Source: Malaya genurostris
Taxonomy: Eukaryota; Arthropoda; Insecta; Diptera; Culicidae
DNA length: 64,000 nt
Assembly (NCBI RefSeq): GCF_030247185.1
Contig: NC_080571.1
Location: forward strand, 65,262,172-65,326,171
Direction: 5' to 3'
Within the stretch, counting starts at the first letter, position 1. Each line of letters starts with the position of its first letter. Below are positions 62,095 to 64,000 of the stretch, one piece after another. The notes beneath the pieces are model-generated. The model did not search any database. It saw only the letters and a list, made by a program, of their open reading frames with translations, and was not told the origin of the DNA. The translations under genes were made by a program, and so were the position numbers.

Positions 62095-62215
62095 CAGATA
62101 GCAGCTAGCAACGGGTTCGAATCCCGTCTCGGCTGTAATCTTTTTGCGGTTTTCATTACATAGTTGTATTTGCATGTCAATTTTCTAATCTATTTTCGTC
62201 GTTAGATACTGACAC
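62095..62215 (+). repeat. tRNA-like 3' half, probable SINE fragment
   Basis: 'agcaacgggttcgaatcccg' contains a perfect T-arm/B-box (GGGTTCGAATCCCG), followed by TCTCGGCTGTAATC and an AT-rich tail. No anticodon arm or A box can be recognised upstream, so this is not a complete tRNA gene. Confidence 0.45.
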
Positions 62216-62297
62216 AAATTAACGTTTTTTTAATATATCGTTTATTTATACCCGGCTTTAACCAAGTTGCGGTCGTTCGCCGAAGATTAACGTTTTA

Positions 62298-62525
62298 TGT
62301 TTTACGTTTCGTCTTTGACTCATCAGTGCACAGAAGTTTTTGTTGAACTGCCACCCCACTCAACACTAAAACACAAACCGCTAAGAAAAACGCAAAGTTG
62401 TCTCTATTTGAGACACTTATATTGTACCGAAGCACAATGACTTTACTGATGATGTCCCGAACGTAAAGAAGTTTACAACATAATGATGAACTGCTATGCA
62501 TCGATAAGACGAAAACGAAATGAAA
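62298..62525. mobile_element. small inverted-repeat element of the CGTTTCGTCTT family
   Basis: 'acgtttcgtctttgactcat' and 'cagtgcaca' at the left face 'gctatgcatcgataagacga' and 'aaacgaaat' inverted at the right. The arms are diverged; the centre has no coding frame. Confidence 0.5.
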
Positions 62526-62959
62526 AATAAAAAATATGAAACAGTCACGCCCGCTTAGTACAAATCAGTAAATGACAATTTGTTTGATATTTTGCCGAGA
62601 CAATTACCGATCTTTTGGCTGTGAAAATCGCAGTGTTTTTGCCAAAATTGAACATTACAATTTAAGAGTGTAGTAACTTTAAAACAACCCACTCGTACGC
62701 GCTTGGCAGATTTACCCCCAGACGACGCGGTTTGTCTGCCAGAAATTTCAGACGGCATTCTGACAGAATTCCGGCAATAGTCTGCCAACATTCTGACAGA
62801 AGAGTCTGGCAACAATGCAACAAATTTCGTCTAACGGTTATCAGCGGCTCTGTTTATGCCGGATTCTTGCCGTTCAAGACTGGCTGGACCGTTTTGAATC
62901 AGTTCTACATTTTTAGTGCATTTTTGCTTTCAAAGTCGGCTATCGGACGGATCCTCAGA
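62526..62959. other. no gene; cluster of TCTGCCA / TCTGACAGAA motifs
   Basis: At 62718-62815 the strings 'gtctgcca', 'attctgacagaat' and 'agtctggcaac' recur in direct and inverted form within 100 bp, suggesting a small palindromic element end. The frames at 62555-62815 and 62732-63025 read across it. Confidence 0.4.
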
Positions 62960-64000
62960 GACCCATTGTTTTATTTACCATTCGACTCAGTTCGACGGGA
63001 TAGAAAAATGTCTGTGTGTATGTGAGCGTACTTTTCGAAAATATTTTTACTGCTCAATTTTTTCTGGGATGCTCTATTTTCTCTACCAGTTTCAACAAAC
63101 TCAGGTTCGTTTGAAAGCTACTATTCGGCTATTGATCAACTTCGAAGATCAAACAGTGGTGGCTTCTGGTTGCGGAGATATGATGGTAATATAAGTGCAG
63201 TAACCGACAAAACGCGTTGTCTTTTTACCGCTCAATTTTCTCAGAGCTGGCTGAGTCGATTTCAACAAACTTAGGATCGTTTTAAAATCTACTACTAGGT
63301 CATTGTTCAAGTTCGAAGAGTAAATGGCTGTGATTTCTGGTTCCGGAGATATGATGGTATGAGTAACGTAACCGACAAAACACGTTGTTTATTTACCGTT
63401 CAGTTTTCTCAGGTACCCAGGTAACCAGTGAGCACTAATAATGGTTTTAAATAAGCCTTTTATGAGCACCGAAAATTCTAATAGCTCTATATCTGCAATC
63501 TAAAAGGTCATCTGTTACAAATCAATCAGAATTCAGCTTTTTTAATGCACACTAGTCACAAATAAGCATTTTCTATGAATAGCAGTATATTTTGCCAAAA
63601 TCAGTCCTAATTCAGTCTCAAGAGCGATTGAAATACCAGTTATCGACTATTTGCTGTTATAATGCGGCATTGGTATGTGCTTATTGGTTACCTGGGAATG
63701 GCTGGATCGATTTTAACAAGCTTAGGTTCATTGGAAAGCTACTATTGGGCTTTTGATCAAGTTCAAAAATTAAATGGCGGTCACTTCCAGTTCCAGAGAT
63801 ATAATGGTATATGTGACTTAAACGACAAAACGCGCTGTTTTTCTAACGCGCAATTTTTTTGGGATTGGCTCAACTAGGCTCATTTGAAAGCTACTATTGA
63901 ATTATGAACTAAGTTCGAATATCGAACGATTGTCAATTCTGATTTCAAACATATAATGGCACATTTTTCATCTGTTGAATTTTCTCGAAATTGAATTAAC
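62960..64000 (+). repeat. tandem ~173-bp repeats with CATTCGACTCAGTTCGACGG leader
   Basis: After 'accattcgactcagttcgac' and 'tgtctgtgtgtatgtg' come successive units, each opening 'ttttaccgctcaattttctc', then 'ggctgagtcgatttcaacaa', 'acttagg', 'gaaagctactattcggctat' and 'tgatcaacttcgaagatcaa'. Each closes 'tctggttccggagatatgat', 'ggtat' and 'gtaaccgacaaaacgcgttg'. Five or so units are visible, one split by a MITE (63416-63696). The array runs to the window edge. Non-coding. Confidence 0.75.
63416..63696. mobile_element. MITE with CCCAGGTAACC ends, 281 bp, nested in the tandem array
   Basis: Left end CCCAGGTAACCAGTGAGCAC and right end, inverted, CCCAGGTAACCAATAAGCAC match at 18 of 20 positions. 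The interior is AT-rich with no coding. It interrupts a repeat unit between 'ttttctcagg' and 'aatggctggatcgatttt'. Confidence 0.8.

Noticed and set aside
62095..62140. Possible tRNA gene
   Set aside because: Only the T-arm is present; no anticodon arm, D-arm or pairing acceptor stem.
1..64000. CRISPR array, bacterial operons, prophage or integron features
   Set aside because: No regularly spaced identical short repeats with unique spacers, no ribosome-binding sites ahead of dense reading frames; the window is eukaryotic in every respect.

Overview
The window looks like nuclear DNA of a dipteran insect, most likely a mosquito. It is AT-rich and gene-poor. It is dense in mariner/Tc1-type relics, including a D,D37E type best known from mosquitoes. 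It also carries Jockey-like and RNase H-bearing LINE remnants and tRNA-derived SINEs, and it is littered with short dispersed repeats. The species assignment is inference; nothing here names it. I found no intact, recognisable protein-coding gene, no intact tRNA or rRNA gene and no CRISPR array. Most open frames are accidental or lie inside repeats. The window is best read as intergenic or long-intron DNA.

Layout. 0-5 kb: an edge-cut reading frame, a 1.1-kb fold-back element, a GTCATTTCGCCGAAAG-ended element, a histone-type promoter relic with a tiny spliced frame, and a hAT-like MITE. 5-10 kb: an internally deleted mariner, then a candidate promoter and first exon near 9.1-9.6 kb with two copies of an upstream module. 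10-20 kb: a unique block, a Jockey reverse-transcriptase relic, a perfect 41-bp hairpin, a GTTAC minisatellite, a second hAT-like MITE and duplicated AT-rich DNA. 19.8-20.4 kb: a broken histone H2B gene with promoter, N-terminal tail and two histone-type 3' stem-loops. 21-30 kb: two unique blocks around a palindromic ATGCG repeat, SINEs, dispersed 'TTCCGGTTCCGGAA' repeats and a mariner N-terminus. 30-42 kb: the end of a unique block, a third hAT-like MITE, a nearly complete mariner, a mariner C-terminus, a Jockey LINE and a D,D37E element. 42-50 kb: unique DNA, a MITE/SINE nest, a cecropia-like mariner and more SINEs. 50-64 kb: two D,D41D relics, two GGGTAC arrays, a MITE with a nested SINE, a fold-back, two more mariner relics, an RNase H LINE tail, a unique block, and tandem ~173-bp repeats carrying nested MITEs.

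How the parts relate. There is no operon or pathway. The interactions are between mobile elements (nesting, internal deletion, target-site duplications) and between duplicated regulatory DNA: two histone-promoter copies 17 kb apart and paired modules upstream of a TATA box. Unique, somewhat higher-GC blocks (about 10.4-11.3, 21.1-22.5, 29.5-30.8, 38.2-39.9, 49.2-50.3 and 59.9-61.5 kb) are where conserved regulatory DNA or unrecognised exons would most likely lie. Boundaries and homologies were judged by eye.
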